Origin: Alphaproteobacteria bacterium
Lineage (GTDB): Bacteria; Pseudomonadota; Alphaproteobacteria; Puniceispirillales; Puniceispirillaceae
Length of the DNA stretch: 6,414 bases
Direction of reading: 5' to 3'
Assembly (NCBI GenBank): GCA_009936885.1
Contig: JAACDT010000197.1
Location: forward strand, 1 to 6,414
Under the pieces are notes generated by a model. That model was not told the DNA's origin. It ran no database searches and saw nothing but the letters and a program-made list of their open reading frames with translations. The position numbers were made by a program, and so were the translations under genes. Position 1 is the first letter of the stretch; every line of letters begins with the position of its first letter. Positions 6,352-6,414 of the stretch are shown piece after piece.

Positions 6352-6414
6352 TGAAGAAAGCCAATAGACCTATGGATTCTAATGATTTTATCCAGCGCTA
6401 TGTAAAAGATAGCA
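6351..6414 (+). CDS. Start of an unidentified gene, cut by the right border
   Basis: The frame from GTG 6351 stays open to the window end: 21 complete codons, reading VKKANRPMDSNDFIQRYVKD and a final Ser. AGAAG five bases before the GTG favours that start; the in-frame ATG at 6372 has only a purine run about ten bases or more upstream and is the alternative. Too little is visible to name a family. The position, divergent from a catabolic dehydrogenase gene with inverted repeats between, would suit a regulator or a transport/catabolic partner, and the pattern FIQRYVKDS vaguely suits a first DNA-binding helix, but this is guesswork. Confidence 0.4.
   Translation, partial: MKKANRPMDSNDFIQRYVKDS

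Noticed and set aside
1..6414. A mobile element, CRISPR array, tRNA or novel defence-like cluster
   Set aside because: No repeat array, tRNA-like fold, transposase, integrase or toxin/antitoxin-type gene could be seen on either strand; nearly all coding sequence belongs to known metabolic or housekeeping families.

Overview
This is an AT-rich (roughly 40% GC by eye), gene-dense bacterial segment that looks like the chromosome of a proteobacterium, most likely a streamlined alphaproteobacterium, perhaps marine. The hints are a TRAP-type transporter subunit, a GlpD with a basic/hydrophobic insertion that I recall from alphaproteobacterial GlpDs, and a BetA-like GMC dehydrogenase. The taxonomic call is inference. 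One gene, an RsmJ-type rRNA methyltransferase, is best known from Gammaproteobacteria, so affiliation should be checked by search. I see no tRNA, rRNA, CRISPR array, insertion sequence or phage gene.

Layout. Left edge (1-284, +): the C-terminal end of a TRAP transporter large membrane subunit (DctM), cut by the window border. It is followed closely (332-775, +) by a short, unrecognised, probably exported protein, and then by a weak hairpin/T-tract that may end that transcript. Centre left (816-4245, -): two flavoprotein dehydrogenase genes in tandem, with a BetA-like GMC oxidoreductase upstream and glpD downstream, separated by about 180 bases that contain a perfect TATAAT box and small repeats. 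Centre right (4246-4446): a divergent intergenic region with a terminator-shaped hairpin and a tiny reading frame that ends in an ATGA overlap with the next gene. Then rsmJ (4447-5082, +) converges, with a 24-base gap, on a malate/lactate/ureidoglycolate-type NAD(P) dehydrogenase (5107-6171, -). The right edge (6351 or 6372 to the end, +) holds the first codons of a divergent gene of unknown function.

How the genes fit together: the region encodes uptake of an organic acid or similar solute (TRAP), oxidation of glycerol-3-phosphate to dihydroxyacetone phosphate at the membrane (GlpD), oxidation of an alcohol such as choline (GMC), and oxidation/reduction of a 2-hydroxy/2-oxo acid (Ldh_2 family). 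These are typical scavenging functions for small organic molecules. rsmJ is a housekeeping ribosome-modification gene placed between them. Orientation changes several times, so this is not one operon.

No undescribed multi-gene system is evident. The points most worth a second look are the leader of rsmJ (hairpin plus overlapping micro-ORF), the inverted repeat at the start of the right-edge gene, the orphan state of the BetA-like gene, and the small exported protein beside the TRAP transporter.
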